Shown here piece after piece: positions 5,036 to 6,275 of a DNA stretch of 6,275 bases. Every line of letters starts with the position of its first letter. Position 1 is the first letter of the stretch. The DNA comes from an uncultured bacterium (GTDB lineage Bacteria; Actinomycetota; Coriobacteriia; Coriobacteriales; Coriobacteriaceae). The stretch lies in the NCBI GenBank assembly GCA_905216075.1, contig CAJMSO010000110.1, positions 1 through 6,275 on the forward strand, in the 5' to 3' direction. The notes below the pieces were generated by a model, which was given only the letters and a program-made list of their open reading frames with translations, searched no databases and was not told the origin of the DNA. The position numbers and the translations under genes were made by a program.

Positions 5036-6275
5036 TTACCCCAGGTGCAGATGGGCCAGAAGGGCTTCGCGCTCGTTGGGGACGTTGTCCACGATCACGG
5101 CGTCGAGGGCGGCATTGAGAAGCTGCCCCAACTCCGGCCCCGGTTTGACACCTGCGCGAATCAAATCGCCGCCGTTAATAGCAAGCATCTTGAGCGTATA
5201 GGGCTCCCCTGCCTCAAGCAGTCCGTGGGCGAGTGAGCGCATCTCCTCGATCGTCTCGACGTAATAGAAGCACGACGGCGCCTTACCCAGCGTATCGGCA
5301 CGTTTAAGGTCCATAAGCTCGTCGATCAGACGCGGCGTATCGATGCCCTCGCCCGAAAGCAAGCGCATCATATTGAGCAGACAGGAACGCTCGGAGCGCA
5401 GCGGCTTATCGTGATACTTGATAAGCAGACACACATCGCGAACCAAATCGTGCGAAAGCGCCAGGCGATCCATAATCGCGCGAGCCTTCTTGGCGCCGAG
5501 CTCGGGATGACCGTAAAAGTGGCCGCTGCCCGCATGGTCGACCGTAAAGCAATCGGGCTTGGAGACATCATGCAAAAACGCTGCCCACATTAAGCTCGAC
5601 GAAGGCGCTACGCCGTCACACAGCGCCAACTCTCCCGCCACCGTCAACACGCGAGCAATATGCTCGTAGACATTAAAGGCATGGTAGACACTGCGCTGGT
5701 CAAACCCACGAGCCGGCGCAAGCTCAGGCACAGCGGCACAAATAAGCTCGGGGTAGCGCAGCATCGCGTCTCCCCCATGACCGGTCGAAAGAATGCCTTC
5801 GAGCTCAATGCCCACGCGCTCGCGTGCCACGGCATCGAGCAGCGGCGAGCACTCGGCAAGCGCCTGTTTGGTCTTAGGCTCGATCATAAAATCCAGACGG
5901 CAGGCAAAACGCACCGCGCGCAGCATGCGAAGCGCGTCCTCGTTAAAGCGACGCTTAGGATCTCCGACGGCACGGATAAGTTTACGCTCAAGGTCGCCTT
6001 GGCCATCGTAGCGGTCGACAAGACCACGATCGGGATGCCAAGCCATGGCATTAACGGTAAAGTCACGGCGCGCCAGATCGTCCTCAAGCGAAGCCGCACG
6101 CTCCACACTCTGGGGATGGCGGCCATCGGTGTAAAAACCGTCCAGACGATACGTCGTGACCTCAATGCGCTCGCCATCGCAAATGGCCGTGATGCCGCCA
6201 AATTTAATGCCCGACTCAACCACAGCAATGTCAGCCGACTCGAGCGCCGCCTTGGACTCCTGCCACAAGCCGCTG
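5036..6275 (-). CDS. cca: CCA tRNA nucleotidyltransferase with HD domain (N-terminus outside window)
   Basis: The enzyme adds or repairs the 3' CCA of tRNAs from CTP and ATP in the cytoplasm. About 410 residues are visible. The frame stays open to the right edge, so the N-terminus with the metal-binding DxD and GG.VRD motifs is missing. The nearest visible start-like codon (TTG 6268) is internal. Counting from that codon, class II motifs appear in order: IEVTTYR (35-41), RRDFTVNAMAWHP (67-79), YDGQGDLERKLIRAVGDP (87-104), RRFNEDALRMLRAVRFACRL (106-125) and RERVGIELEGIL (149-160). An HD domain follows with H203, H233-D234 (FLHDVSKP) and KYHDKP (284-289). The end holds GVKPGPELGQLL (373-384), common in HD-type Gram-positive CCA enzymes. 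A poly(A) polymerase is the alternative within this superfamily, but Gram-positive members with these features are normally CCA-adding. It lies upstream of the tRNA-Glu pair on the same strand. Confidence 0.93.
   Translation of the reverse strand, partial: SGLWQESKAALESADIAVVESGIKFGGITAICDGERIEVTTYRLDGFYTDGRHPQSVERAASLEDDLARRDFTVNAMAWHPDRGLVDRYDGQGDLERKLIRAVGDPKRRFNEDALRMLRAVRFACRLDFMIEPKTKQALAECSPLLDAVARERVGIELEGILSTGHGGDAMLRYPELICAAVPELAPARGFDQRSVYHAFNVYEHIARVLTVAGELALCDGVAPSSSLMWAAFLHDVSKPDCFTVDHAGSGHFYGHPELGAKKARAIMDRLALSHDLVRDVCLLIKYHDKPLRSERSCLLNMMRLLSGEGIDTPRLIDELMDLKRADTLGKAPSCFYYVETIEEMRSLAHGLLEAGEPYTLKMLAINGGDLIRAGVKPGPELGQLLNAALDAVIVDNVPNEREALLAHLHLG

Overview
The window reads as ordinary chromosomal sequence from a high-GC Gram-positive bacterium, most likely an actinobacterium of the Coriobacteriia (Collinsella-like). 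This is an inference from the GC-rich codon use, the Gram-positive style MacA/MacB exporter, the lone LPG-synthase-type membrane protein and the tRNA-Glu sequence. It was not checked by any search. Five protein genes (two cut by the window edges) and two tRNA genes fill almost all of it, and no gap exceeds 300 bases.

Left part (1-2423, + strand): a tightly packed exporter operon. The C-terminal part of a MacA/HlyD-type adaptor is followed, with a 1-base stop/start overlap, by a MacB/LolD-type ATPase. That overlaps by 4 bases a MacB/FtsX-type permease. Together they should form one ABC machine that extrudes an unknown substrate (peptide, lipid, antibiotic or signal) using a cell-surface adaptor. 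A GC-rich hairpin at 2451-2488 separates the permease from a convergent gene.

Middle part (2516-4556, - strand): a TetR-family repressor gene, with three palindromes in the 136 bases upstream of it, and upstream of that a polytopic membrane protein of the LPG_synthase_TM (MprF flippase-domain-like) family with a long basic C-terminal tail. The TetR protein probably regulates itself. Whether it also controls the neighbouring exporter or the membrane protein cannot be told from the sequence.

Right part (4661-6275, - strand): a strong intrinsic terminator, two identical tandem tRNA-Glu(CUC) genes with encoded CCA ends and a likely promoter, then the C-terminal ~90% of a CCA tRNA nucleotidyltransferase with an HD domain, running off the right edge.

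I did not find a convincing undescribed system. The points most worth a second look are the palindrome cluster in front of tetR, the exporter adaptor's acidic tail and glycine linker, the basic tail of the flippase-like protein, and the identical tRNA pair.
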